Positions 37,001 to 41,789 of a stretch of DNA of 64,000 nucleotides are shown here, in pieces. Every line of letters begins with the position of its first letter. Within the stretch, counting starts at the first letter, position 1. The notes under the pieces are model-generated. The model saw only the letters and a program-made list of their open reading frames with translations, was not told where the DNA came from and searched no databases. A program made the translations under genes and the position numbers. The stretch spans positions 372,001 to 436,000 of the forward strand of contig OZ220688.1 in assembly GCA_965116445.1 (NCBI GenBank), read 5' to 3'. The DNA comes from Multivorans sp965116445. GTDB lineage: Bacteria > Acidobacteriota > Thermoanaerobaculia > Multivoradales > Multivoraceae.

Positions 37001-39824
37001 TCTGTCATCGCCTTCGAACGAGGCGTTTGTGGGAGCGGCGGCGGTTCCCCTGCCGCCGACGGACGTCACGGTCTCGCCGACGGGTTCGACCTCTGTGTCC
37101 GTGACATGGACGGACGCCTCAACGGACGAGACGGGCTTCCGGGTGGAGTACCGGACGGGCTCGGACTCGTGGACGCTCGGTACGACGACCGTCGCGGACG
37201 CGACTTCGGCGACCGTCGGGGGATTGTCGCCGAGCACCGCGTACGACGTGCAGGTCGCGTCCGTGAACGCGAACGGTTCCTCGGGGAGCTCCGTCGTGTC
37301 GCTCACGATGCCGCCGGCCGCCGTGTCGGGCCTTTCCGGCGCGGCTGTGGACGCCGTGACCGTGACGCTTCAGTGGACGGACAACTCGTCGGACGCGACG
37401 TCGTTCGTCGTGGAGTACCGCGCAGCGCGCACAGAGGACTGGACGGTGTTCCCTGCCGAGGCGCCGGCCGGTGCGACGACGACGTTCGTCACGGGTCTTG
37501 CCTCGGGTACGAGCCATGACTTCCGGGTCTACGCGAAGCACGGCACGAACGGTCTGGCCTCGCCGAGCGAAGTGGTCCGGGTGGGCGCGTTCCGCGCTCC
37601 CGCGCCGCCTGTGAATGTGGCCGCCGCGCCGGCCGGCGCGAGTGCCGTGGTGTTGACCTGGACGGACACCTCGGACGACGAGACGGGCTTCGAGATCGAG
37701 TACCGGGAGGCGAATCCGGGCGTGTGGCGGAAGTTCGAGACGGAGGCGCCGGCGAACGCGGAGTCCATCGTGGTCACGGGTCTTGCGGCGGACACGAGCT
37801 ACGAGTTCCGGGTGCTTGCGAAGAGCGCGGCCGGCCTGTCGTCCCCGTCGCCGGTGCACGCGGCGACGACGGGAAGCGGCGGGACGACTCCGCCGGTCGA
37901 TCCGCCACCGGTCGATCCGCCGCCAGTCGATCCGCCACCGGTCGACCCGCCGCCAGTCGATCCGCCGCCAGTCGATCCGCCTGCTCCGCCGCCGAACCGG
38001 GCGCCGTTCTTCGACCCGGCGACGCCGCTGGAACTCACGATCGTCGAGGGAACGACGGGCGCGGTCGGTTTCCCGGTCGACGCCAGCGACCCGGACGGCG
38101 ACGCGCTGTCCTACGTCCTGAGCGGCGAAGACGCCAGTGCGTTTGCCGTGAACAACGAGACGGGCCAGATCCTGGTGCGGCGCGGCGTGACGCTGGACGC
38201 CTCGGTGCGGTCGTCCTACGCGTTCTCGGTCATCGCCTCGGACGGTGCGCTGAGCGCGAGCCGCGAGGTGACGGTCGAGGTCGTCGAGCCGAGGCCCCCG
38301 GGCGTCTCGCCGACCGGTCACCTGCCGGATCCACCGACGGAACTTGCGGCAACGCTGCTGACGTCCGAGGTCGTCGTGCTGACCTGGCTCGACCAGGCGG
38401 ACGACGAGACCGGGTTCGAGGTGCACTTCCGCGAGGACACCGGCGGTTGGGAGCAGGTGCGCTCGCTGCCGGCGAACGTGGAGACGGCGACGGTGGAGGA
38501 GCTTGCCGGCGGGATCGAGTACGAGTTTGTCGTGCTGGCTGTAAACCGTTACGGCCGGACGGCGAGCGACGTGGTCGCCATCGAGTTGTCGCTGGCGCCG
38601 CCGACCCATCTCGACGCCGTGCCGCTCGGCGAGACGAGCGCGCGGCTCGTCTGGCGGGACAACGCGACGGCCGAGACCGGCTACGAAGTGCAGCTCCGGC
38701 GGGCGGCCGCGGACGGTGCGGGAGGTGACGCGGACGGTGCCGGTGACACGGACGGCGAGGGCGGCGCGGCGACGGGCTGGACGGCCGTCGGGACGGTTGG
38801 CGCGAACAGCGCCGCCGCCGTGCTGGAGGGCCTGGAGCCCGGCGCCTCGTACCGGTTCCGGGTTGCCGCGCTGGGACGCGACGCGATGGCGCTCAGCGGC
38901 ACGGCGCGCTTCACTCTGGCCGCGCCGCCGCCTGACGGCGCGAACACGGACTGCGTGCCGGCCGGAAACGTCGCGACGCTCGCCGGCGGCTACGACGTGC
39001 GGATGTGCGTCGAGATGCCGTCCGGTGCGCAGGTGGACGCCTCGAACTACCACCTGGAGTCCACGGCGTCCGGCCTGCTCTACTTCTTCGACCGGGACAA
39101 CGTGGAGGTCCTGGTCAAGGTGCTCGACGGCTGCGCGATCAACGGCCACCGCTGGGTGTTCATCGCGCCCGTGACGACGCTGGCGTTCGAACTGGAGGTC
39201 GTGGAGCGGTCCACCGGGAACGTCTTCACCCACCGGAATCCGCGGAGCATGGTTGCGGCGACGGTCAGCGACACGACGGCCTTTGCCTGCGATCCGGCGG
39301 CGGTGGCGGAGCTGACGGTCGGTGCAGCCGGAGGAGATGGACGGCCTGCGGCCGGCGCTCCGGTTCCGGAAGCGGACGAGGAGGTCCGTGCAGCCGGCGG
39401 GTCGGGGGCGGACCGAATGGTCGGTGCAGCGAGTGGGTCGGATGCGGGTCGGGTCGTTCTTGCAGCGAGTGAGACGCCGGTCTGCGAGCCGGACGGCCCC
39501 GGGATCGAACTGGAGAGCGGCCACCGGATCGACATGTGCTTTGCGAACCCGGACGGCGCCGTCCTCGGCGCGAACGACTGGGGCCTGGCCCCGCGCTCGG
39601 CCGCGCTGCTCCACTTCTTTGACCCGGAAAACGCGGAGGTCCTGGTCAAGGTGCTCGACGGCTGCGCCGTGAACGGCCACCGCTGGGTCTTCGCCGCCTC
39701 GGCGACGGACCTCGCCTTCCACCTCGTTGTCACCGCGCCCGACGGGCAGCGCTGGACGCACCACAACAGCGCCGGACAGACCGCTGAACCGCGAAGCGAT
39801 ACTGCGGCTTTCCCGTGCCGGTGA
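19071..39824 (+). CDS. Giant secreted metzincin / FN3 / LRR / Calx-beta protein
   Basis: A single frame of 6917 residues without a stop. It starts at TTG with AAGGGAG upstream and a signal peptide to about residue 31. An N-terminal Calx-beta-like domain (about 243-360) precedes a zinc metalloprotease with HEIGHVLGALHD at 508-519 and a Met-turn IMSYG near 553. About thirty fibronectin type III domains run from about 640 to 3600, recognisable by WTDNSSDETGF and YEFRV. Leucine-rich repeats follow (about 3610-4090), then about twelve Calx-beta domains (4097-5804), more FN3, a VDPPP-repeat linker (6274-6307), a cadherin-like domain, two FN3, and two C-terminal repeats with VLVKVLDGC and NGHRWVF. 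It is probably a surface or released adhesin with protease activity. The substrate and the export route beyond Sec are unknown. Confidence 0.85.
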   Translation: MRRFGAHRVATFALASLCFIQTAQTVQTVQAQTAAQGRSLLSFEPAATAQAQTAGGSDRGLPTFFPEDVPRRRVRVDIDLLRQGAPRLDLLTPDGRTLQARLTHFEERGGGDVLWSGRVPGASYDTISLTVHNGHVHGSYGAPGEAKHALRAGGDGLGAVASEAEAGGGLEPNGHAWCEETIAPFPEGPEAVLEAFAARAAAEAAAAESLSQAEARPRAASASTAPAPERLALAQTAVPVALSVSPLSVAEDAAAPVTVTVTATVAAGDTSGSDRTIMIEVGDAPAMEGVATPGVDFTNVSGFSLNLLANQTSGTASFTLAPVNDASPEPHETVRVSGTLAGATVTPAEVEITDDDQHVIDIAILYTPSTASIMAGVTRDDPTVTIASDTQGAVDYVNLIWRNNAFPARLNLVHVAAVPQGVMDNRGYGPRDYIFAMREDPDLLRLREAHDADLVFLWTWERTTNRLPCGVAFLRSKTHTTETMAPSGVGVYNFVCDPGATPWSILAHEIGHVLGALHDPANHSPDPRVPIYPYAFGHTHLSGGNELNVATIMSYGTPRRCIRFGFFGCRQYGNTFTREPFYSTARVQPTRRADPDANTANPLSGPVPVGILNERENERAIRHLLHSTSTFDRHMLAAPPANLTGTASASGATVNVALTWDDVSSRETGYAVQYRVFGDGPWQTGANLASNVEGTTLTGLNPGTRYVFRVAATNSLGFVSHSYEWVVRTPGIAPPNAPGNLRVEVVRRSVGRRDIAGTVNLTWSDWSESETGFLVQYREVGAVDWTAGPTVAADGTSVEVTDLGNDVEYEFRVGAVNAHGTAWSRIVTARTEPPVAPDAPGDLVGLRLSSTTVRLSWLDNSEDLGNEEVNETAFDIHVRPFAGQEWTVVASAPPDTETTVVGGLPENSHLTFRVASVGPGGQGLSDEVSIDLTVEPPGMPVVRSWLDRDASDRIVPRFEITVEPSNGAEFYMATRSVGVWTRYTTRELTGATPFRAEARNGGGRRVSEDFFLGPTPVPPRRPSGLSATQAGPTSVRFSWTDNATDELWYRVSLGRGGAPAVVYGVYPAGTSEVTLVGLRPGSYELELDTANAAGAISPSTTTFTLPVPDPLPPNPATNLAAAFGSATTEVDLTWTDNSSDETGFRVGVRAEDGAWTFADVAAGTTSHTATGLTPNTLYDFRILAVSAAGSFESDLVSFDLHPAPRAPSELRARVTGSTSAVLDWLDNASNETSFRVESRQGAAAWGAAVSNLPANTRTWTATGLSPGASYDFRVVAINNAGESTSGDASLTMSPAAPTNLQASVAGATSASLTWTDNASTETSFQVEYRGKSESGWTLWAPDPAADATTVTVTGLVPNRDYEFRVFAAHEDHGLSSPSNVASAVNFPRLSEPASNVVVTFLGSDSCRVQWTDNASDETGFVVEYRLFGRDAWVSGATTAADTTTATLTGLLPSRTYRFRVLAANANGSRPSFQVEVTSPPAAPSDLTLEPRLPTVNLVDLAWRNSAIDQTGWRVENRVDGGTWISLGVVTRGPSANIGSLTPLERNEFRIRAVNENGDSSPSNVVAYTTPGPPAAPSGLTVQASGSTGVLLAWTDGSDDEGGFDVEYRAQGAGAWTLAGSVAADVTSTAATGLAASTAYDFRVSARNASGATASGTASLTMPPAAPSGLAATQPTATSAALTWTDNSSDETGFKVQSSDGSAWTDQPAAGAGATSATVSGLTSGTSYEFRVLATNGNGDSTPSNVAHVGSALAPPAPSGVAATAAGSTRVLVTWTDASTNETGFEVAHRIGAGAWTVALTAAADAESATVTGLSPSTTYDLRVAATNANGSNAGNVVSLTMPPAAPTGLAASAASASSVGLTWTDASSDEAGFRIEYRRPAAAAWTAFGTGATANATSATVTGLTGGTAYEFRVVATHGTNGASDPSNVASATTFGTRRPTGLRAVATDSTSVSLTWRDESTDETSFTVQRRTGGGAWTEVVELQPNLESAALEGFAASTAYDLRVLAVGPGGSTPSDHVSLTMPPAPPKNLSAATASSTSATLTWTDASTDETGFYVEYTGPDPDAPGTTARFRLTQDLPAGSTSATATGLVAGGDYVFVAYARHAANGLSSPSNEAPLSMLGAPAAPSGVSATASGSTQVDVTWTDNSSNETGFRVEYRSGPVSWTHGPTASTGAGSASVTGLRPSRGYEFRVSAVNAQGATPSTSANLVMPPAAPGIVGVASEGATSVGVYWQDLSPDETSFVIEYRETASSTWTVWSTEAPANATSAIVTGLQGGVSYQFRVFAKHVRNGLSTPSAVETLNRLGVPAAPSDLVVTAQGSTRVALTWVDNSTDEVAFDVEQRTGSNPWATAVSTAADANWASVTGLTPGQAYDFRVAARNANGVEYSSAVTVNMPPLPPTGLSVAEASPTSARLTWTDASTSETGFQVEYRAVGEESWTTWGTSAATNATSITVTGLTAGVGYEFRVRAKGSGGSLSDPSNVATLAPLGAPAAPSGFTVVATGSTGVTATWVDNSTNESVFRVERRLSGVEDWTEAALANRDTTTVAVPRLVASTAYEFRVLAWNEHGAAPSNVVALTTPPAPPTGLAATVASPTSVTLTWTDASSDETGFVAEYRLAKAKDWTAFATEAAADATSLVVTGLSPGKAYEFRVRARHATNGLGSPSDVVVVETLGGPAPPTNVSVSATGSTGVVLTWKDNATDETGFAVERRIGRGEWATVAEVGANVLTATVTGLAPSTKHEFRVAATNAHGAVPGEAVSLTMPPAAPVGLTAAAATSTSVRLTWTDASSDETGFVAEYRAAGGSNWSAFGTKAVADATALTVTGLTSGTTYDFRVFAESANGLSSPSGVARVASSGAPAAASAVTTAPAGSTSVLVTWTDNSTDETGFQVQYRIGSGGWTTGAAVAASVTRVEVKGLEPSTTYEFRVVALNANGEAASAAVSRTTPPAAPGELAANRTSGARVNLTWVDRSSDETGFVVEHKAENERGWTLILQEVGAGSTSFRVSGLSKRNNYAFRVFAKHATNGLSSPSRVVHVGPFGAPAAPSGVVATASGASTVVVSWTDNASDETGFQVEYRVARGGVPWTTFSTAARDATSATVTGLLAETTYEFRVGAANDRGVSWSAVATARTSADTVPAAPTNLAVDMIGPTRAELTWTDVATNETAYEVSFEGPTFYEMVYSVYPAGQEAATLTGLMDDAHDVWVRAVNGAGRSEPATLSFNVPRQRPKPPKEAEKLTATLTGPITVELTWQDKAKDETYYLAAVRPEDGAWSYARSDADSTSGTFHGLVPNRKYYARVQAYHEENGGLDNPDEWVEFNTFAEPRAVSGFTVTPAGSTTVTLDWVDESSEETGYEVQIRGAESGWVTETRVAADAEQATLAGLEASAVYRFRVRTVTADGSANSDAVRLTMPPPPPGGLLARPLSATGAGLSWTDESSDETGFVAEYRTVGSPAWTRFGAEAGADETTLSVTGLTSGASYEFRVFARHSVNGLSSPSNVAALDHVGAPAAPGGVSVVAAGMTSAEVSWTDKSSDETSFQVEHRSAGGAWTATTAAADAEAATVTGLSAGTAYDFRVVALNDHGSRASAIVSLTMPSAPAASCTASSVAVTATSPTDASALAADCAFLLDNKSTLEGSAPTKALNWSASLSMSSWDGITIASDRVSQILLGAAWGLSGTLPASLARLSGLASLRITPGQLTGGLPTLPGSLTNLDLSRNSLSGTLPDFSGLSNLIELGLNQNGFTGSVPAAERLPSTLTHLEFVDNDLSGAIPDLSSLGSLVQLDLTGNDLTGGIPALPASLLFLRLIDNDLSGAIGNLSGMTALRHLHLNDNGFSGAVPGNLPSGLQQLYVRNNALDGSTFPDLSSLSSLSDIRLDGNALTGSVPPDDLLPPNLRILLLYNNSLSGALPDMSDLSSLIYLYLQGNALTGAIPAATTLPPNVQRLVLSGNALDQAIPDLNALSALDWFYATGNALTGAVPTAATLPAGIERLALGDNELTGGVQDFSTRTSLTHLYLQGNALSGSIPTTLPTSLQVLHLGGNDLANAIPSQLGNLAALTELSLCDNDLMGALPSALETKRTANPATVAVFSCAHIADATATEGTPIEFTVTHDTFPVTGSAGAADLVLSWETADDTATGSDYTGTAGTPGSVTIAGNTDTATTSSTATISVATTQDTAVEGNEAFTVRVALPDPLPSGFNVLATKASAVGTIEDDDMAANPTVELSVNNSGAVTEGGTLTLTATLSAAPSANVSVPIQQVAANSTAVAGDYSLSPASITVASGARTGTATLTAVTDTADEQDETLRLALGTVSGHDDGSATHVDIVITDNTATTVTLSTPDTEATEGTPAATAGIRVTLGRGLVAGEVLAVPLAFAGGTAGTDFTLALSGSPTGVTFASATSTVTFTGPQSGATATTANVTLTPADDADANDRTVTVSTGTLTATSLDGGASASRTGNGEITISDDETKRLVFSQTTVPVTEGGDANYTVKLGSAPTASVTVTISGHGSTDLSVDTDSGMNGDQTSMTFTTSTWNNAQTVTVTAAEDDDTANEAAITLGHAASGGGYGSVSGNVTVNITDDDDPKIDLSVNNSGAVTEAGTLTITAEVSQAPSGKSLAIPVQRVAANSTAVAADFSLNGTPAGTITVADGAMTGSITLTATDDSADEAGETLRLELGALPTGYERGATPDVDIVITDNDATTVTLSTPDTQATEGTAAATAGIRLTLGRGLVSGEALAVPLTFSGGTAGTDFTLALSGSPTGVTFASATSTVTFTGPQSGATATTANVTLTPADDADANDRTVTVSTGTLTATSLGGGASASRTGNGEITIDDDETKRLVFSQTTVAVTEGSDATYTVKLGSAPTASVTVTVSGHGSTDLSVDTDSGTDGDQTSLTFTTSTWNNAQTVTVTAGEDDDAANEAAITLAHAATGGGYGSISGNVTVNITDNDAKGLTFSSTAVSVTEGSEATYTVRLATAPASNVTVSVSGHASTDLTVDTDSGTDGDQTSLTFTTSNWNNAQTVTVTAAEDDDTANETAITLAHAASGGGYGSVTGNVTVNITDDDDPKIDLSVNNSGAVTEAGTLTITAAVSQAPSGRSLAIPVQRVSANSTAVAADFSLNGTPAGTITVADGATTGSITLTATDDAADEVDETLRLELGALPTGYERGATPQVDLVITDNDATTVTLSIPDTQATEGTAAATAGIRLTLGRGLVSGEALAVPLTFSGGTAGTDFALALSGAPTGVTFASGTSTVTFTGPQSGTTATTANVTLTPADDADANDRTVTVSTGTLTATNLGGGASASRSGNGQIEIADDETKRLVFSRTTVPVTEGSDANYTVKLGSAPNSNVTVSISGHASTDLTVDTDSGTNGDQTSLTFTTSTWNDVQTVTVTAAEDDDTANEAAITLSHSASGGGYGSVSGNVTVNITDDDDPKIDLSVNNSGAVTEAGTLTITAAVSQAPSGRSLAIPVQRVAANSTAVAADFSLNGTPAGTITVADGATTGSITLTATDDSADEVDETLRLELGSLPSGYARGATPDVDIVITDNDETTVTLSVPDAAATEGTASATAGIRLTLGRGLVSGEALAVPLTFSGGTAGTDFALALSGSPTGVTFASGTSTVTFTGPQSGATATTANLTLTPEDDDDANDRTVTVSTGTLTATNLDGGASASRSGNGEITIDDDETKRLVFSRTTVPVTEGSEATYTVRLATAPASNVTVSVSGHGSTDLTVDTDSGTNGDQTSLTFTTSNWNSAQTVTVTAAEDDDTANEAAITLSHSASGGGYGSVSGNVTVNIADNDDPPTAPSAPTGVTVSATGSTSVSVRWTDASSDETSFRVEYRTGSNSWTTGTTTGADATSATVGGLSASTPYDFRVASVNSVGSSESSVVSLTMPPAAPSGLAASTSSPGSVALSWTDNSSDETGFLVEYRATGDADWTQFATLADTNATSLVVTGLTSGTAYRFRVSATSANGLSSPSNEAFVGAAAVPLPPTDVTVSPTGSTSVSVTWTDASTDETGFRVEYRTGSDSWTLGTTTVADATSATVGGLSPSTAYDVQVASVNANGSSGSSVVSLTMPPAAVSGLSGAAVDAVTVTLQWTDNSSDATSFVVEYRAARTEDWTVFPAEAPAGATTTFVTGLASGTSHDFRVYAKHGTNGLASPSEVVRVGAFRAPAPPVNVAAAPAGASAVVLTWTDTSDDETGFEIEYREANPGVWRKFETEAPANAESIVVTGLAADTSYEFRVLAKSAAGLSSPSPVHAATTGSGGTTPPVDPPPVDPPPVDPPPVDPPPVDPPPVDPPAPPPNRAPFFDPATPLELTIVEGTTGAVGFPVDASDPDGDALSYVLSGEDASAFAVNNETGQILVRRGVTLDASVRSSYAFSVIASDGALSASREVTVEVVEPRPPGVSPTGHLPDPPTELAATLLTSEVVVLTWLDQADDETGFEVHFREDTGGWEQVRSLPANVETATVEELAGGIEYEFVVLAVNRYGRTASDVVAIELSLAPPTHLDAVPLGETSARLVWRDNATAETGYEVQLRRAAADGAGGDADGAGDTDGEGGAATGWTAVGTVGANSAAAVLEGLEPGASYRFRVAALGRDAMALSGTARFTLAAPPPDGANTDCVPAGNVATLAGGYDVRMCVEMPSGAQVDASNYHLESTASGLLYFFDRDNVEVLVKVLDGCAINGHRWVFIAPVTTLAFELEVVERSTGNVFTHRNPRSMVAATVSDTTAFACDPAAVAELTVGAAGGDGRPAAGAPVPEADEEVRAAGGSGADRMVGAASGSDAGRVVLAASETPVCEPDGPGIELESGHRIDMCFANPDGAVLGANDWGLAPRSAALLHFFDPENAEVLVKVLDGCAVNGHRWVFAASATDLAFHLVVTAPDGQRWTHHNSAGQTAEPRSDTAAFPCR

Positions 39825-39903
39825 AGGCAATGAGGAGCGAGGCTGGCGCCTTGCACCTCTTCCTCCTCAGGCGCACCGCCATGCCCGACGCCCCCTTAGC
39901 TGC

Positions 39904-39932
39904 TTGACAGTCCGATCCTTCCGATGCAGTAT
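39904..39932 (+). promoter_or_regulatory. Predicted promoter of the aro-his-trp superoperon
   Basis: A perfect -35 box TTGACA at 39904-39909 is followed after 17 bases by CAGTAT, a weak -10 match. It lies about 70 bases before the leader ATG. The same TTGACA context (CTGCTTGACAG) recurs at the decayed copy at 15458, supporting that it matters. Confidence 0.5.
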
Positions 39933-39977
39933 CCGGCCTTCTGGAGCCGTTCCGGCCCCTTTAGTCCCTGCAACGCC

Positions 39978-40082
39978 ATGAGCCCACCTGCCAGAACCTC
40001 CGCGTTCGTCGCTGTCTTCGCCGTTTCGGCGACGGGGATCGTCGCGACCTCCTGGTGGGCTCACGGGCACGGCAAGGGCTGA
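39978..40082 (+). CDS. Leader peptide with tandem Trp and two His codons
   Basis: A 34-codon frame starting at ATG 39978 and ending at TGA 40080-40082. The end reads SWWAHGHGKG, with Trp codons at 40053-40058 and His codons at 40062-40064 and 40068-40070. The first large gene of a combined aromatic, histidine and tryptophan operon starts about 85 bases later, after a set of overlapping hairpins. Leader peptides rich in the end-product amino acid are established for trp and his operons in proteobacteria; a mixed Trp/His one is unusual. The decayed copy at 15563-15634 keeps the same nine-residue end. Confidence 0.7.
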   Translation: MSPPARTSAFVAVFAVSATGIVATSWWAHGHGKG

Positions 40083-40084
40083 AC

Positions 40085-40118
40085 CCGGGCTTGGGTCCCG
40101 GTACGCCTGATCCGGGAC
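40085..40118 (+). promoter_or_regulatory. Mutually exclusive leader hairpins
   Basis: CCGGG at 40085-40089 can pair with CCCGG at 40097-40101, or GTCCCGG at 40095-40101 can pair with CCGGGAC at 40112-40118. The two stems share bases and cannot form together. They start two bases after the leader stop codon, so a ribosome ending there or stalled on Trp or His codons would favour different pairings. Confidence 0.5.
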
Positions 40119-40132
40119 GAGGGACACTCAGG

Positions 40133-40162
40133 AAGACCTCCTTTCGGATCGAAGGAGGTCTT
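40133..40162 (+). promoter_or_regulatory. Hairpin that sequesters the Shine-Dalgarno of the first gene
   Basis: AAGACCTCCTT at 40133-40143 is the exact reverse complement of AAGGAGGTCTT at 40152-40162, with an 8-base loop. The right arm contains AAGGAGG at 40152-40158, an ideal ribosome binding site eight bases before TTG 40167. No T-run follows, so blocking translation initiation is more likely than transcription termination. The structure persists with G-U pairs in the decayed copy. Confidence 0.7.
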
Positions 40163-40166
40163 GAGT

Positions 40167-41789
40167 TTGAACCAGGCAACCGACGAATCCCGAAACGCCA
40201 CCTCGACAGGGGTCCGGCGGAGCGCGACCGCTACAGGGGTCGCTCGAAGAGCGACGTCTACGGAAGTCGCTCAGAGAGCGACATCTACGGAAGTCGCTCA
40301 GAGAGCGACATTGGTCGCGTCGTTGACGGAGGCGCCGAGCGCGTCCGGCGACGAAGTGCGCGCGCTCTCGGAGCAGGCGGACTGCCTGGAGGTCCGCGCG
40401 GACCTGGTCGGCGATGTGGACGTCGAGTGGTTGCGGGAACGCTTCGCCGGCGAGCTCCTCTACACGCTGCGAAGCGAAGCGGAAGGCGGCCGCGCAACGG
40501 TCGATCCGGAACGGCGGTCGGCGCTTCTTTCCGCGGCGCAGGCGTACGACCTCGTTGACATCGAGGCGGACCGCGATCTCGGCCGGGCCGTTCTGGATGC
40601 AGTCGAACCCCGGCGTCGCGTCGTGTCGTGGCATGGCCGGGCACGGAACCTGAAGGTTCTGCGGGGCCGCTTGAGACAGGTTTCCGGGGTCGAGGCGCGG
40701 CTTTACAAGCTGGTGACCAAGGCACAGAGCTCCGGCGAGGAGCTCGTGCCGCTCGAGCTGCTGCTCGGCTCGAACCGGGGCGATGTCGCCGCCTTCTCCA
40801 TGGGCGCCACAGGTAGCTGGACCCGGCTTGTGGCGCCGCGTCTCGGCGCCCCGTGGATCTACGGCGCCGCGGGGCCGCTCGCCGCCGCGCCCGGCCAGCC
40901 GTCGATCGAACGGTTGCGAGTCGACTACGGCCTGCCGAACCTCCACCGGGCATCGCGGCTGTTCGGCGTCGTCGGCCATCCGGCGGCGCACAGCCTGTCG
41001 CCCAGGCTCCACAACGCCGGCTACCGCGACCGCGGCGAGGAAGCCCTCTATGTCGCCTTCGATGCGCCGAGCTTCGAGACCTTCTGGCGCGAGATCGTCC
41101 TCTCCGATTTCTTCGACCGGGCCGGTCTGCCGCTCTGCGGCCTGAGCGTGACCGCGCCGCACAAGGCGGCGGCGCTTGCAGCGGCCTCCGAGGCGGGGGA
41201 CCTGGCGCGCGCTACCCAGGGCGCGAACACCCTGTTGGCGGGCCGGAATGGCGCCGCGAGCAGGCGATGGAGGGCGGAGAGCACGGATCCCGAGGGGGTC
41301 ACGGGCCCGCTCCGACGGGGCGGGTTCGATCTGCCGGGCCGCGAGGCGGTGGTCATCGGCGCCGGCGGCGCCGGTCGGGCCGCCGCTCTCGCTCTGGCCG
41401 CTGCCGGCGCCCGGGTCGCGCTCGCCAACCGCACGGAGTCGAGCGGTCGGGCTGCCGCCGAGTCGCTCGGCGTCGCCTTCGTACCGCTCGAAGAGCTGGA
41501 ACCCGGCGCCTTCGACATCGTGGTCAACGCGACGTCTCTCGGTCATCGGGCCGCCGATCCTCTGCCCTGCGACCCGGCGTCGCTTCGTGCCTCGGCGGCC
41601 GCGGTCGAGTTGGTCTACAGCGGCGGTCCGACGCCCTGGAGCCGGGCGCTAGGGCTCAGGGGCCTGTTGGTCATCGGAGGTCGGGAGGTGCTCCTGCACC
41701 AGGGGCTCTCGCAGTTCGAGGCGATGACCGGAAAGGCCCTGCCCTTCGAGGTCGGCGCCGCGGCCCTTGGATTGGAGGCACAACCTTGA
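40167..41789 (+). CDS. Bifunctional 3-dehydroquinate dehydratase / shikimate dehydrogenase
   Basis: About 540 residues combining two shikimate-pathway enzymes. The N-terminal half is a type I dehydroquinase: EVRADL, LLYTLRSEAEGG, the His in VVSWHGR, the Schiff-base Lys in ARLYKLVTKA and a MGATGSWTRL segment. The C-terminal half is AroE: GVVGHPAAHSLSPRLHNA, the Lys in SVTAPHKAAA, the nucleotide loop GAGGAGRAA and NATSLG. Such fusions are known in plants and some bacteria. TTG 40167 is preferred because AAGGAGG is eight bases before it; TTG 40161 is too close. The first 45 residues include a 9-residue repeat coded by 27-base units. As first gene it is controlled directly by the leader hairpin. 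Confidence 0.88.
   Translation: MNQATDESRNATSTGVRRSATATGVARRATSTEVAQRATSTEVAQRATLVASLTEAPSASGDEVRALSEQADCLEVRADLVGDVDVEWLRERFAGELLYTLRSEAEGGRATVDPERRSALLSAAQAYDLVDIEADRDLGRAVLDAVEPRRRVVSWHGRARNLKVLRGRLRQVSGVEARLYKLVTKAQSSGEELVPLELLLGSNRGDVAAFSMGATGSWTRLVAPRLGAPWIYGAAGPLAAAPGQPSIERLRVDYGLPNLHRASRLFGVVGHPAAHSLSPRLHNAGYRDRGEEALYVAFDAPSFETFWREIVLSDFFDRAGLPLCGLSVTAPHKAAALAAASEAGDLARATQGANTLLAGRNGAASRRWRAESTDPEGVTGPLRRGGFDLPGREAVVIGAGGAGRAAALALAAAGARVALANRTESSGRAAAESLGVAFVPLEELEPGAFDIVVNATSLGHRAADPLPCDPASLRASAAAVELVYSGGPTPWSRALGLRGLLVIGGREVLLHQGLSQFEAMTGKALPFEVGAAALGLEAQP
40221..40318 (+). repeat. 27-base tandem repeats inside the 5' end of the fusion gene
   Basis: Two nearly identical 27-base units (40248-40274 and 40275-40301) are flanked by partial ones. 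Each encodes RATSTEVAQ and includes GAGCGAC and GTCGCTC, so each unit can fold into its own hairpin just after the start of the gene. The decayed copy at 15740 onward lacks the expansion. Confidence 0.7.

Noticed and set aside
40133..40162. Intrinsic transcription terminator in the leader
   Set aside because: The stem is followed by GAGTTTGAACC, not a T-run, and its right arm is the ribosome binding site, so translational control is more likely.
40221..40318. CRISPR-like array
   Set aside because: Units are contiguous 27-base tandem repeats without spacers and are coding; no cas genes are present.
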